In this document: positions 8,057-17,137 of the stretch, in pieces
How the letters are laid out: each line of letters opens with the position of its first letter
Position numbering within the stretch: the first letter of the stretch is position 1
NCBI RefSeq assembly: GCF_030813505.1
Contig: NZ_JAUSUE010000004.1
Reading direction: 5' to 3' (one strand)
From: Pectinatus haikarae
GTDB lineage: Bacteria; Bacillota; Negativicutes; Selenomonadales; Selenomonadaceae
DNA: 64,000 nt
The notes under the pieces: generated by a model
Told to the model about the DNA's origin: nothing
What the model saw: the letters and a program-made list of their open reading frames with translations, nothing else
Databases searched by the model: none
Made by a program: the position numbers and the translations under genes

Positions 8057-9025
8057 TTAAATTCCTCCCTGTTTCAATGTTATTCCTACCCCTTCATGTA
8101 CTGTCGTACTGTCAATAATAGCAGTGATGAGGCCGCTGGATTTGTCAATATGCATACTGAGTAAGTTATTTGATAATCTATTGACAACTAAGAGATAACT
8201 GCCGCTGGGGCTTAGAAGAAAGTCCCGAGGATGGTCTCCGCCGCAGGATACTTGCTGAATTTGTTCAGGTATGTTGTCAGATATCGAAAAAACTGATAAT
8301 ATATTATCGCCCCGTGTTGAAATATAAATAAAACGCTCATCTTGCGAAAGGCGTATAGCGGCAGACGCATTTGCCGTGCCCTTTAACCAAATGGGTAATT
8401 GTTTCATCAACTGCCAGGATTTATCCGGTTGCAATTTAAAATAAAATAATTCATTACTGAGCTCGCTGACTAAGTAAAGTCGCTTTTCATCGGAAGTAAA
8501 AACTCCGTGGCGCGGTCCGGTACCGGCAGAAAAGGTTATTTTTCCAGTCAGAGAAAAGTCATTTGCGGCATCATATATATTGACGCAGTCAAGATTGAGA
8601 CATGGTACAAAAAGCAAATTATGCAAAAGCAGAACTTGATGGCATCCTGCCTCATTTCCCATAGATAAACGTTTTATGATCTGCAGGTTATTACCGTTTA
8701 CTTTATAGATCATGACAACGCCGTCATGATAATTGGCAGTATATATATTATTATCGTGAAAAGCAATAAAGCATGGAGATGCTTTCTCAGTGAGAAGTTC
8801 TGATAATGAATTTGTCTTATTATCTATTAACGTAATTCCCGATTTGGCAGAAGACTCTTTGGTGAATAAAATTTTATCGTCGGCAATAGCCACACATTTG
8901 CCACCCTTTGTTTTATAAAACAGACTGGGTTCTGAAAGCCGTCCTGTGTTGTCATCAAAGACAAACTGATAAATACCAAAACTTTCAAATGAATCGTAAG
9001 TACCTATATAGCCTGTAAATTTCAT
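8057..9025 (-). CDS. pgl: Lactonase-family beta-propeller protein, probable 6-phosphogluconolactonase
   Basis: This 322-aa protein is of the YbhE/Pgl seven-bladed propeller family, which hydrolyses 6-phosphogluconolactone to 6-phosphogluconate. Typical blades are seen: GYIGTYDS at the N-terminus, GPRHGVFTSDEKRLYLVSEL (about 170) and GGDHPRDFLLSPSGSYLLVV (about 270). It is co-oriented with zwf, one base apart, which supplies exactly the preceding reaction and strengthens the assignment. The start ATG 9025 follows AAAGGA. Family members also include other sugar lactonases, so the substrate rests on context. Confidence 0.85.
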   Translation of the reverse strand: MKFTGYIGTYDSFESFGIYQFVFDDNTGRLSEPSLFYKTKGGKCVAIADDKILFTKESSAKSGITLIDNKTNSLSELLTEKASPCFIAFHDNNIYTANYHDGVVMIYKVNGNNLQIIKRLSMGNEAGCHQVLLLHNLLFVPCLNLDCVNIYDAANDFSLTGKITFSAGTGPRHGVFTSDEKRLYLVSELSNELFYFKLQPDKSWQLMKQLPIWLKGTANASAAIRLSQDERFIYISTRGDNILSVFSISDNIPEQIQQVSCGGDHPRDFLLSPSGSYLLVVNRLSNNLLSMHIDKSSGLITAIIDSTTVHEGVGITLKQGGI

Positions 9026-9150
9026 TGCAAACCGTCCTTTCTGTTACAGAAAATCTTTAAAATACTGAATTCTCAGGGAATAAAATATCATATTAAAGAA
9101 ATAACTTACTAATATTATATGTTTTATAAGTGCTGAAAGCAAATAAAAAA

Positions 9151-9176
9151 ACCACGGCTATAAGATCAGCCGCGGT
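9151..9176 (-). terminator. Terminator of the ATP synthase operon
   Basis: On the minus strand ACCGCGGCT pairs with AGCCGTGGT (one G-U pair) around an 8-base loop, followed by TTTTTTATTT. It lies just after atpC. Confidence 0.85.
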
Positions 9177-9189
9177 CAAAAATAAACTG

Positions 9190-9609
9190 CTATATATTTT
9201 TTGTTGCATGCAGACGGGCCTTGGCACGGTCTAGTGCCGCATGAGCACGCATTGAATCTATATCTTGATGTTCTTCAGGCGTTTTTTGCAGGATTTCCAG
9301 TCGTTCCTTTGCCCTGTCATATGCCTTTTGGGCACGATTTATGTCAATATTTATAGGCAGTTCGGCAGCAGATGCCAGCAAAGTTATTTTATGCGGAGTT
9401 ACTTCCATAAAGCCGCCACAGACAGCTATCAGCTCTTCACCGCCATTCCTTTTTACACGCATAGCATGGGGCAGGATGCCGGTCAGCAATGGAGCATGTC
9501 CGGAAAGAATACCTAATTCTCCACCGGTAGAATAGACAATAGCCATTTCGACGTCTTCAGAATAGACCATTTTATCAGGAGAAACAATTTCCAATTTAAT
9601 TGTTGACAT
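9190..9609 (-). CDS. atpC: ATP synthase F1 epsilon subunit
   Basis: This 139-aa subunit is part of the F1 central stalk and couples rotation and inhibition. It has the N-terminal beta-sandwich (SPDKMVYSEDVEMAIVYSTG, then GELGILSGHAPLLTGI) and the C-terminal helical hairpin rich in Ala, Arg and Glu (INIDINRAQKAYDRAKERLE). It is the last gene of the atp operon, 3 bases after atpD, and is followed by a terminator. Confidence 0.96.
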   Translation of the reverse strand: MSTIKLEIVSPDKMVYSEDVEMAIVYSTGGELGILSGHAPLLTGILPHAMRVKRNGGEELIAVCGGFMEVTPHKITLLASAAELPINIDINRAQKAYDRAKERLEILQKTPEEHQDIDSMRAHAALDRAKARLHATKNI

Positions 9610-9612
9610 GGA

Positions 9613-11025
9613 TTATGCCTCCTGTTTTGCTTTTTTTGCTGCCTCTATTACTTCATCTATACTGCCGACCATATAAAATGCGCTTTCGGGCAGATCGTCA
9701 TGCTTGCCTTCCAGAATTTCTTTAAAGCCGCGTATCGTTTCCTTAAGCGGAACATATTTTCCCGGAGTACCGGTAAATTGTTCTGCTACAGCGAATGGCT
9801 GGCTAAGGAATCTTTGAATCTTGCGTGCACGGGTGACAGTAAGTTTGTCTTCATCTGATAATTCTTCCATGCCCAAGATAGCAATGATATCCTGAAGTTC
9901 CTTATATTTCTGTAGAACAGCTTGAACACCGCGGGCAACATGATAATGTTCATCACCAATCACATGCGGGTCAAGTATACGGGAAGTCGAATCAAGCGGA
10001 TCTACCGCCGGATAAATACCTAATTCAGCGATTTGGCGGGAAAGAACTGTGGTAGCATCAAGATGAGTAAATGTAGCAGCAGGAGCAGGATCTGTCAAAT
10101 CATCTGCAGGAACATAAACAGCCTGAACAGAGGTAATCGATCCTTTTTTTGTGGAAGTTATGCGTTCCTGCAGAGCACCGACATCTGTTGTCAGTGTGGG
10201 CTGATAGCCAACTGCTGACGGCATGCGGCCAAGCAGAGCGGATACTTCCGAGCCTGCCTGGATAAAACGAAATATATTATCGACAAATAAAAGCACATCT
10301 TGATTTTTGACATCACGAAAATATTCCGCCATGGTCAGTCCGGTCAGAGCCACACGCATACGGGCACCTGGCGGTTCATTCATCTGACCATAAACAAGAG
10401 CAGTTTTATTTATAACTCCTGATTCAGTCATTTCTGACCAGAGATCATTCCCTTCGCGTGTGCGTTCGCCTACGCCGGAAAATACAGAATATCCGCCGTG
10501 CTGAGTAGCTATATTATGTATTAGTTCCATAATAAGTACGGTTTTCCCAACACCGGCGCCGCCAAATAAACCAATTTTACCGCCGCGTGCATAAGGAGCG
10601 ATAAGATCGACGACTTTTATGCCTGTTTCCAGAATCTGCGTAGCTGTTTCTTGTTCGTCAAATTTTGGTGCAGGCCGATGGATAGGCCAAAATTCCTTAT
10701 TGCCCACAGGTTTTGGATTATGATCTACAGTCTGTCCGAGAACGTTGAAGACTCGTCCAAGTGTTTCTTCACCAACGGGAACCTTTATAGCTGATCCTGT
10801 ATCAACAGCATCCATACCACGTGTCAGTCCGTCAGTAGAACTCATTGCGATACAGCGGGTGATGCCGTCACCTAAATGCTGCATTACTTCTACCGTCAAT
10901 TTAATATCAATGTCACCGGATTTGCCTTCTATGGTGATTGCGTTTAATATTGCGGGCAAATCTTCGGCAGGAAATTTAATATCTACGACAGGTCCTATGA
11001 CCTGTACAATTTTACCCTTAGCCAA
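9613..11025 (-). CDS. atpD: ATP synthase F1 beta subunit (catalytic)
   Basis: This 470-aa subunit holds the catalytic nucleotide site that makes ATP from ADP and phosphate. Walker A GGAGVGKTVL and the following MELIHNIA are clear, as are GERTREGNDLW and the DELSEED-type loop as MEELSDEDKLTV. Length and ends match the family. A GAGGTT-type site precedes ATG 11025. It lies between gamma and epsilon in the standard order. Confidence 0.98.
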   Translation of the reverse strand: MAKGKIVQVIGPVVDIKFPAEDLPAILNAITIEGKSGDIDIKLTVEVMQHLGDGITRCIAMSSTDGLTRGMDAVDTGSAIKVPVGEETLGRVFNVLGQTVDHNPKPVGNKEFWPIHRPAPKFDEQETATQILETGIKVVDLIAPYARGGKIGLFGGAGVGKTVLIMELIHNIATQHGGYSVFSGVGERTREGNDLWSEMTESGVINKTALVYGQMNEPPGARMRVALTGLTMAEYFRDVKNQDVLLFVDNIFRFIQAGSEVSALLGRMPSAVGYQPTLTTDVGALQERITSTKKGSITSVQAVYVPADDLTDPAPAATFTHLDATTVLSRQIAELGIYPAVDPLDSTSRILDPHVIGDEHYHVARGVQAVLQKYKELQDIIAILGMEELSDEDKLTVTRARKIQRFLSQPFAVAEQFTGTPGKYVPLKETIRGFKEILEGKHDDLPESAFYMVGSIDEVIEAAKKAKQEA

Positions 11026-11040
11026 TGATTAAAAACCTCC

Positions 11041-12045
11041 TCACTTAAGTGCTTCCGCACCGCCCACGATTTCGGTGATTTCGCGGGTAATGTTGGCCTG
11101 ACGTACTTTATTATAGTGCAGATCCAGCCTGGACATAAGATCCTGAGCATTATCTGTAGCATTGCTCATGGCAGTCATTCTGCTGGACAATTCGCTGGCA
11201 GCGGCCTGCAGCAATGCGGCATAGATCATGGTAACGATATACTGCGGCAATAAAAAGCCGAGTACCGTTTCGGCTGAAGGCTCGTAAATATATTCGGCGT
11301 GCGGTATATTCGCAGCTTCTGCACTTACATTTTCAAACGGCAACAGCTTCACTGTTTCAGGAACGGCAGACATGGCGGAAACAAAACGTGTATAGATCAT
11401 ATATACAGCCTCATATTTCCCTTCAGTGAAAAGCGTTGTAATTTCTGCAGCGATAGTGCGGGCATTGTCGTATTTAGGTCTTTCGCTGAACCCAGTATAG
11501 CTTTTTACCACATTGTAGCCATGTCCCTTAAAATGTTCAGACGCTTTTCGACCAATAGCAATAATATCAAGATCATTTTTTGCCACAGTCTCTAGAATGG
11601 TTTTTTCCAAAAGGTTTTCAGAATCTGTCTTTGTAGGCTGTTTTTGTGGTGCAAGCTCCGATGCTGTTTTAGTACCAATTTTGGCAGTAGATTTTTTATG
11701 TTCCAGTATAAAGTTTTCTGCTTCATTGGTACCGGTAATATGAATTTTTGCTTCTTTGAAAATATTACTGGAATAAGCACCAGCAAGTCCCTTGTCAGAA
11801 GATAGAATGACGAACAGTATTTTTCCTGTGTCGTGTTTTTCCAGTAGAGGATGAGAGGTGCCTGATATATTCGAAGCAACCTCGCCAATCACCTGATACA
11901 TTTTTTCGGCATAGGGTTTATTAGCTACCGCGGCTGCCTGAGCTCTTCTCAGCCGGGCAGAGGCTACCATTTTCATGGCTTTAGTGATCTGCTGGATATT
12001 CTTTACGCTTTTTATACGATGGCGTATATCCTGTAAACTGGCCAA
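11041..12045 (-). CDS. atpG: ATP synthase F1 gamma subunit, with an internal insertion
   Basis: This is the rotating central shaft of F1. The N-terminal helix (IRHRIKSVKNIQQITKAMKM) and the C-terminal helix (ELSSRMTAMSNATDNAQDLM) are canonical. The protein is 334 aa against the usual 280-290; the surplus of about 45 residues lies near 105-155 in the Rossmann-like part, a Lys/Thr/Ser/Glu-rich stretch (for example KSTAKIGTKTASELAPQKQP). It is not at the position of the chloroplast/cyanobacterial regulatory insert and has no cysteines. Reading frame and neighbours are intact, so this is a true insertion rather than an artefact. Confidence 0.95.
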   Translation of the reverse strand: MASLQDIRHRIKSVKNIQQITKAMKMVASARLRRAQAAAVANKPYAEKMYQVIGEVASNISGTSHPLLEKHDTGKILFVILSSDKGLAGAYSSNIFKEAKIHITGTNEAENFILEHKKSTAKIGTKTASELAPQKQPTKTDSENLLEKTILETVAKNDLDIIAIGRKASEHFKGHGYNVVKSYTGFSERPKYDNARTIAAEITTLFTEGKYEAVYMIYTRFVSAMSAVPETVKLLPFENVSAEAANIPHAEYIYEPSAETVLGFLLPQYIVTMIYAALLQAAASELSSRMTAMSNATDNAQDLMSRLDLHYNKVRQANITREITEIVGGAEALK

Positions 12046-12096
12046 AAGTTAATCACCTCGCCTTTTATTTGGCAAATATACTTAGAAAATAGTTGA

Positions 12097-13605
12097 TTAA
12101 AAGGTATATGATGATTTGAATTCTTCAATAGATCTATTTATCTGGGCTTCTAAATCATCATCAAGTTTTTTCTGTTTATTGATAAGGTCAATAAGTTCGG
12201 AATGTGATGAGTTGATAAATTTAAGATAATCCTGCTGGAAAGATGCTACTTTTTCTGTTGGAACATCAGTCAGAAAACCACGAACAGCAGTATAGACTAC
12301 CAAGACCTGTTCTGCTACATTCAGCGGCGAGTATTGGGCCTGCTTCAGAGTTTCGACCATACGGGCACCGCGATCCAACTGATCTTTCGTTGCTTTATCA
12401 AGATCGGAACCGAATTGAGCAAAAGCGGCCAATTCACGGTATTGTGCCAAATCAAGGCGCATGCGGCCTGCAACTTGTTTCATCGCTTTTATCTGGGCAC
12501 TGCCGCCGACACGGGAAACAGAAAGACCGACATCAATTGCGGGTCTTATCCCTGAATAAAACATTTCTGTCTGCAGCATTATCTGTCCGTCAGTGATGGA
12601 AATAACATTTGTAGGAATATAACCGGACACATCACCGGCCAAAGTTTCGATTATAGGGAGTGCAGTAATAGAGCCGCCTCCCAATTCATCCGATAATTTT
12701 GCAGCACGTTCCAATAGTCTGGAATGTAAATAAAATACATCACCCGGATATGCTTCGCGCCCTGGCGGTCTGCGCAGAAGCAAACTCATTGCACGGTAGG
12801 CAGCTGCGTGTTTTGACAAATCATCATAAACACATAAAGCATGCTTGCCCTTGTACATAAAGTATTCGGCCATTGCAACACCGGCATAAGGAGCTATATA
12901 TTGAAGCGGAGCACTGTCTGCCGCCGTAGCAGCTACAACAATACTGTATTGCATAGCGCCATTGTCTTCAAGTGTTTTGACTACACGAGCTACGGTAGAA
13001 GCTTTCTGACCTATGGCAACATAGATGCAAATACAATTTTGGCCTTTCTGGTTCAAAATTGTGTCAACTGCTATAGCTGTCTTACCTGTGCCGCGGTCAC
13101 CTATGATCAGTTCACGCTGACCTCTTCCGATGGGAACAAGTGCATCAATTGCCTTTAGACCAGTCTGCAGAGGTTCATGTACGGATTTTCTATCGGCAAT
13201 TCCGGGGGCGGGATATTCAACGGGACGATTTTCCTGCGAAGCTATGGGACCTTTACCGTCGATGGGACGCCCGAGTGCATCGACAACACGGCCTATCATA
13301 GCGTCGCCGACAGGGACCTGCATTATTTTTCCGGTACGTTTTACAGACGCACCTTCTTTTATTTTATTTTCACCACCGAGCAAAACAGCACCAACGCTGT
13401 CCTGATCAAGATTAAGTACTAGACCATATATATCACTGCCAAAATCGAGAAGTTCGCCTGACATGGCTTTATCAAGACCATGAATATGAGCGATACCATC
13501 ACCGATTTCCATAACAGTGCCAACATCATCAACGTTCAAATCAACATTGTAGTTTTTGATTTGTTCCTTGATGATGGCTGTTATTTCCTCAGGATTCATT
13601 TTCAT
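12097..13605 (-). CDS. atpA: ATP synthase F1 alpha subunit
   Basis: This 502-aa non-catalytic nucleotide-binding subunit alternates with beta in the F1 hexamer. It has Walker A GDRGTGKTAIAVDTI (about 170), IGRGQRELI just before it, and the signature PAIDVGLSVSRVGGSAQIKA. The N-terminal helix that contacts delta is present. Length is normal. It sits between atpH and atpG with short spacers. Confidence 0.98.
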   Translation of the reverse strand: MKMNPEEITAIIKEQIKNYNVDLNVDDVGTVMEIGDGIAHIHGLDKAMSGELLDFGSDIYGLVLNLDQDSVGAVLLGGENKIKEGASVKRTGKIMQVPVGDAMIGRVVDALGRPIDGKGPIASQENRPVEYPAPGIADRKSVHEPLQTGLKAIDALVPIGRGQRELIIGDRGTGKTAIAVDTILNQKGQNCICIYVAIGQKASTVARVVKTLEDNGAMQYSIVVAATAADSAPLQYIAPYAGVAMAEYFMYKGKHALCVYDDLSKHAAAYRAMSLLLRRPPGREAYPGDVFYLHSRLLERAAKLSDELGGGSITALPIIETLAGDVSGYIPTNVISITDGQIMLQTEMFYSGIRPAIDVGLSVSRVGGSAQIKAMKQVAGRMRLDLAQYRELAAFAQFGSDLDKATKDQLDRGARMVETLKQAQYSPLNVAEQVLVVYTAVRGFLTDVPTEKVASFQQDYLKFINSSHSELIDLINKQKKLDDDLEAQINRSIEEFKSSYTF

Positions 13606-13624
13606 AAGAAGTTAGTCACCTCAA

Positions 13625-14167
13625 TCAACAATTTGCCACCAGTTGTTTTTTTATAGATTTTATTTGGCCCACAACACTGCCGTCGATGAGCCTGTCACCT
13701 ATTTTTACAATTACGCCGCCTATTATAGAAGAATCAATATTTATTTTCAGCTGTATAGTTTTCGCAGTAATGGTTTCCAATTTTTTCAACAAAGTGGTAT
13801 GCTGAGCTTCTGTCAAAGGAAAAGCTGTTTTAACATAAGCAATTTGGATACCTTGAGCTTCATTGGAAAGCGCATGGAAACTGGTGATTATCTCCGAAAG
13901 CAGTGATATGCGATGTTTATCAATTAGCAAAAGCATAAAATTACATATCTCTGAATCAAAGGAATCAGTTAATATCTGCGACATAAGTTCCTTTTTTGCC
14001 TGTGATTTAATCTGAGGATTATCCATGAAGGTTTTTAATTCGCGGTTATCCTCAAATAATTTACTGAGTTGTGCCAGCTGGCTGTCATGTAGTGCCAGCT
14101 TATTTTTTTCCTGTGATAATTCAAACATAGCGGCAGCGTATTTTTTGGCTAACTGAATATTCAGCAT
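13625..14167 (-). CDS. atpH: ATP synthase F1 delta subunit
   Basis: This 180-aa peripheral-stalk subunit joins the top of F1 to the b dimer. It opens with AKKYAAAMFELSQEKNKLAL, the OSCP/delta N-terminal helical domain, and ends with DSSIIGGVIVKIGDRLIDGS, the conserved C-terminal signature. Its first codons overlap the end of atpF by 7 bases, implying translational coupling. Confidence 0.95.
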   Translation of the reverse strand: MLNIQLAKKYAAAMFELSQEKNKLALHDSQLAQLSKLFEDNRELKTFMDNPQIKSQAKKELMSQILTDSFDSEICNFMLLLIDKHRISLLSEIITSFHALSNEAQGIQIAYVKTAFPLTEAQHTTLLKKLETITAKTIQLKINIDSSIIGGVIVKIGDRLIDGSVVGQIKSIKKQLVANC

Positions 14168-14664
14168 GATAAATCACCCAGCTTGTTTTTATCAAGCTTT
14201 TCAATGAATTCACCGATCAGTTTCTGATTGGCAGCATCATCTATATTGGTCGCAATGATTTTGCTTGCAGCCGCCATCGATAAAGAAACCACTTCGCCTT
14301 TAAGCTGTGTGGCAGCGCGAGCGCGTTCACGAACAATATCTTCTTTTGCATTTTGGCGCATCTGTTCAATTTCCTGCTTAGTCTGAACGACGGAAGCATC
14401 ATATTCCTGCTGAGCGCGTTTCATTGCTTTATCAATTATTTCCTGGGCTTTCAGACGGGCTTCAGCAAGCTGCTTCTGATATTCATCTAAGGTTTGTTTG
14501 GCTTTTTTTTCATCATTTTCTGCTGATTCTATAGAATTTGCAATTTTTGCTTCACGGTCATGGAGCATTTTCATGATCGGCTTATAGGCGAATATTCTAA
14601 GAAGAATAACCAGTACAATGAAATTGACAAGCTGCGCTAAAAGCGTTCCATCAATATTTATCAA
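14161..14664 (-). CDS. atpF: ATP synthase Fo b subunit
   Basis: This 167-aa peripheral-stalk subunit has one N-terminal membrane helix (about 5-27, LLAQLVNFIVLVILLRIFAY) followed by KPIMKMLHDREAKI and a long charged coiled coil to the C-terminus. Only one b-type gene is present, so the b subunits form a homodimer. It overlaps atpH by 7 bases. Confidence 0.95.
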   Translation of the reverse strand: MINIDGTLLAQLVNFIVLVILLRIFAYKPIMKMLHDREAKIANSIESAENDEKKAKQTLDEYQKQLAEARLKAQEIIDKAMKRAQQEYDASVVQTKQEIEQMRQNAKEDIVRERARAATQLKGEVVSLSMAAASKIIATNIDDAANQKLIGEFIEKLDKNKLGDLSC

Positions 14665-14708
14665 TTTTACTGTCCTCCTTTTATTGTAAACTGAAATAAA
14701 GTTTAAAA

Positions 14709-14957
14709 TCAGAGGACTTTTGCAGCACTTAAGATAATGAAGCCGACAACGAGAGCGATGATAGGCATAGCTTCAATAAGACCAACTGAGATCAGTGTGT
14801 TGACAAATAACGTATTTTTAGCTTCCGGTTGACGGGAAATACCTTCAATAAGCCTTCCTGTTACGAGACCGTCACCGATAGCCGCACCGAATGCTGCCAA
14901 ACCTAACATGATACCGACTCCCAATAAAGCTGCTGCTGTCGCAATTGAATTTTCCAT
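14709..14957 (-). CDS. atpE: ATP synthase Fo c subunit (rotor ring)
   Basis: This 82-aa hairpin protein has two membrane helices joined by the polar RQPEAK loop. The ion-carrying carboxylate is the Glu in GLIEAMPIIALV. The residues around it (A, M, P) do not make the ETT/ES-type ligand set of Na+-dependent synthases, pointing to H+ use. Helix 1 has a second acidic residue, in GAAIGDGLVTG, at the place where Na+ rings carry Gln. The RBS AGGAGG precedes ATG 14957. Confidence 0.97.
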   Translation of the reverse strand: MENSIATAAALLGVGIMLGLAAFGAAIGDGLVTGRLIEGISRQPEAKNTLFVNTLISVGLIEAMPIIALVVGFIILSAAKVL

Positions 14958-15025
14958 TAAAGAAATCCTCCTCAGAGTTATTAATATAATATTATGCCGG
15001 TTACGGCACTTTAAACGAATTAAAA

Positions 15026-15703
15026 TTAGGCGTCTTCCTCGTCATTGACACCATCGGCGAGATAGGACATTGAAAGCATTGTAAAAACAAATGCCTGTAC
15101 GATACCGACAAAAGTGCTGAATGCAAGCCAAATTACGCCTGGTATCACTTCCGCAAAAATATTTGGCAGGAGTTTAGGCAGGATGTGAATCAAGAGTTCA
15201 CCTGCCACGATATTACCGAAAAGACGGAAAGAAAGAGTGATAGGTTTTGCTATTTCTTCAATCAATTTTATAATTACGAAAGGGGCGAATGGTTCAAAAA
15301 AATGTTTTATATATTTTGTCCCCTTATAATAGAGCCCTAGTACATGAAGCATTACCACTACTAAAAGCGCCAGACCCAAATTAGTATTTAGCGTATTAGT
15401 GGGCGATGCCATACCTGGAATAAGACCCCACCAGTTAGAAATAAGAAGAAAAAGAAACAATGAAATTAAAAATGGAGCGAATAAAACTCCTCTCTTTCCC
15501 AGATTTGCATTGATCTGGCTGTTAAGACTTGTTATGATCAGCTCGAATATGTTTTGCAGTCCGACCGGAACCAGTTTCATATTACGGGTCGCGACTATTG
15601 ACATAATAACAACGACAGCCATGACCATCCATGTCATCTTTAAAGTTTCCATGTTAAAAGATAAACCGAATAACATGAGTTCATGAGCCGCACTTTCAGG
15701 CAT
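15026..15703 (-). CDS. atpB: ATP synthase Fo a subunit
   Basis: This 225-aa membrane stator subunit provides the ion half-channels. The essential arginine lies in ITLSFRLFGNIVAGE, and the last helices (FSTFVGIVQAFVFTMLSMSY) are typical. It has about five to six membrane helices. It lies between atpI and atpE in the standard order. Confidence 0.96.
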   Translation of the reverse strand: MPESAAHELMLFGLSFNMETLKMTWMVMAVVVIMSIVATRNMKLVPVGLQNIFELIITSLNSQINANLGKRGVLFAPFLISLFLFLLISNWWGLIPGMASPTNTLNTNLGLALLVVVMLHVLGLYYKGTKYIKHFFEPFAPFVIIKLIEEIAKPITLSFRLFGNIVAGELLIHILPKLLPNIFAEVIPGVIWLAFSTFVGIVQAFVFTMLSMSYLADGVNDEEDA

Positions 15704-15774
15704 AAAATCACTCCCTATATTAAATTTTGAAATAAAGCTCTATATAACAGCTCCTGATATAGGAACTATATAGA

Positions 15775-16155
15775 CTAATGAATTTTTTTCTGGTAAGAAA
15801 AAATTATAAGATTAATAAATATTACAAGATGCATAATGAAAAAACCTGTGATAAAGGCAATAAAAAAAACCTTGGAAAATTTTATTACGATTAATAAAAT
15901 CAGCAGAAGAAAGACAATACGGAATAAAATGCCGGACCGAGCACTTCGTTTGGCGGCAGGTTGAGACAGCAGCATTATTTTTCTTATACGTACTGCAAGC
16001 ATAAAAGCGTAATATACAGCGGCAAGATACCCGCAGATAATAGCTGTAAACAAATAAACATCACTGTTTAGGAATAGATTAATAAAAATCAGCAGTGTGA
16101 TCGCTAAAATTGAAATTATAATTGAGCGGCCGCGCACAGCCGCAAAATCGTGCAT
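15775..16155 (-). CDS. atpI: ATP synthase subunit I-like membrane protein
   Basis: This 126-aa protein has four hydrophobic segments, with a charged loop (VRIRKIMLLSQPAAKRSARS) between the second and third. Small four-helix proteins at the head of atp operons (AtpI) help assemble the c ring or take up Mg2+. Sequence similarity by eye is weak; the call rests on position (first gene, just before atpB), size and topology. The start ATG 16155 follows AAAGG, with a likely promoter about 60 bases upstream. Confidence 0.7.
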   Translation of the reverse strand: MHDFAAVRGRSIIISILAITLLIFINLFLNSDVYLFTAIICGYLAAVYYAFMLAVRIRKIMLLSQPAAKRSARSGILFRIVFLLLILLIVIKFSKVFFIAFITGFFIMHLVIFINLIIFSYQKKIH

Positions 16156-16214
16156 ATGTAGCCTGCCTTTCCTTTAATATCGTATTAAAACAACTGCTAT
16201 AAATATAGCATATA

Positions 16215-16244
16215 ATTATTCCTATAACAAGGGATTTATGTCAA
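16215..16244 (-). promoter_or_regulatory. Candidate promoter of the ATP synthase operon
   Basis: On the minus strand a perfect TTGACA (16239-16244) is followed after 18 bases by AATAAT (16215-16220). The leader to atpI is about 55 bases. Confidence 0.5.
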
Positions 16245-16317
16245 GTGAAATAATGCGATAAAGACAAGAGCCACAACCTAAAAATCATTTTATATATAAA
16301 TAATTTAGATGATATCA

Positions 16318-16923
16318 TTAGTTATTATTGCTCGATTGAATGTAATAATACAATGATATATGTAAAAGCAGGAGGTAAAGTAAAAGTTCTCCCAATTCTT
16401 CGAGAAGTTCCCCCTTATATTTCCCAAAAAAATGTCCGGAGTCGCCTGTAATGGAAAAAAGTGTGCAAATGCAGGAATATACAAGCAACTTTACAGGAAA
16501 CAGATGGTATGAGAAAATTTTATACCAAGGCGTTGTAAAGATAAAACCAGCTAAAACGACCATAATAAATATGCCGATAATTATATTTATTATGGCATGA
16601 TGTGGGATTTGATTCATAGGTACAAGAATAGGACCATCAGGACCAATACCCAGAGGGAAAAAGCAACGGCCCCAATTTAATTCTCTTCCGGTAAGTAATA
16701 GAAAGAAACCACTGATTGTCAGTTGGAAATTATGACGTCTTTTATAAAAAAAATAAAAATTTATTAGTGCGGCTGCTACAAGAACAATTACCTGTGTACT
16801 TTCCAGAGGTCCATTTTCCCATGCAAAAGAGTCCGGAAGTATAAATGACAGTGGCAAAATAAATATTAATAATAAGATCTCAAATGAATTAACGGCCTGC
16901 TTTTTCCAAAATAGTCCATCCAT
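16318..16923 (-). CDS. Unknown multi-pass membrane protein
   Basis: This 201-aa protein is not recognised. It has about six hydrophobic segments spread over its length. Polar residues cluster at two places that look conserved-type: GRELNWGRCFFPLG (about 79-92) in the middle and GHFFGKYKGELLEELGELL near the C-terminus, both rich in acidic residues beside helices. It lies alone between the atp operon and mscS on the same strand, with about 160 bases before atpI's promoter region and about 210 after mscS. The start ATG 16923 is preceded by AGGAGATATACACC, a usable ribosome binding site. No enzymatic motif is seen. Confidence 0.7.
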   Translation of the reverse strand: MDGLFWKKQAVNSFEILLLIFILPLSFILPDSFAWENGPLESTQVIVLVAAALINFYFFYKRRHNFQLTISGFFLLLTGRELNWGRCFFPLGIGPDGPILVPMNQIPHHAIINIIIGIFIMVVLAGFIFTTPWYKIFSYHLFPVKLLVYSCICTLFSITGDSGHFFGKYKGELLEELGELLLYLLLLHISLYYYIQSSNNN

Positions 16924-17046
16924 ATGGTGTATATCTCCTAAAAATATCCACTACGATAGTAAAGATTTGATTACTATATTGTAAACGAATGCTTACTATT
17001 TTTCAAGTAGAGATTAAAAGATATTTTTCCTGAAGAGAAAATAAAA

Positions 17047-17088
17047 AATCTCCGTGCTGTTGTATTGAATAGGTACAGCATGGAGATT
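17047..17088 (-). terminator. Terminator of mscS
   Basis: Arms of 14 bases (17047-17060 and 17075-17088, one G-U or mismatch) are followed on the minus strand by TTTTTTATTTT. Confidence 0.8.
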
Positions 17089-17137
17089 CGAAGAATAAAA
17101 CAGTCTGTTTGTTTTTGTATTAAATAACGCATCAAAT

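Noticed and set aside
14709..14957. Na+-translocating ATP synthase
   Set aside because: The c subunit lacks the Gln and Ser/Thr residues of the Na+ site; H+ is the better reading.
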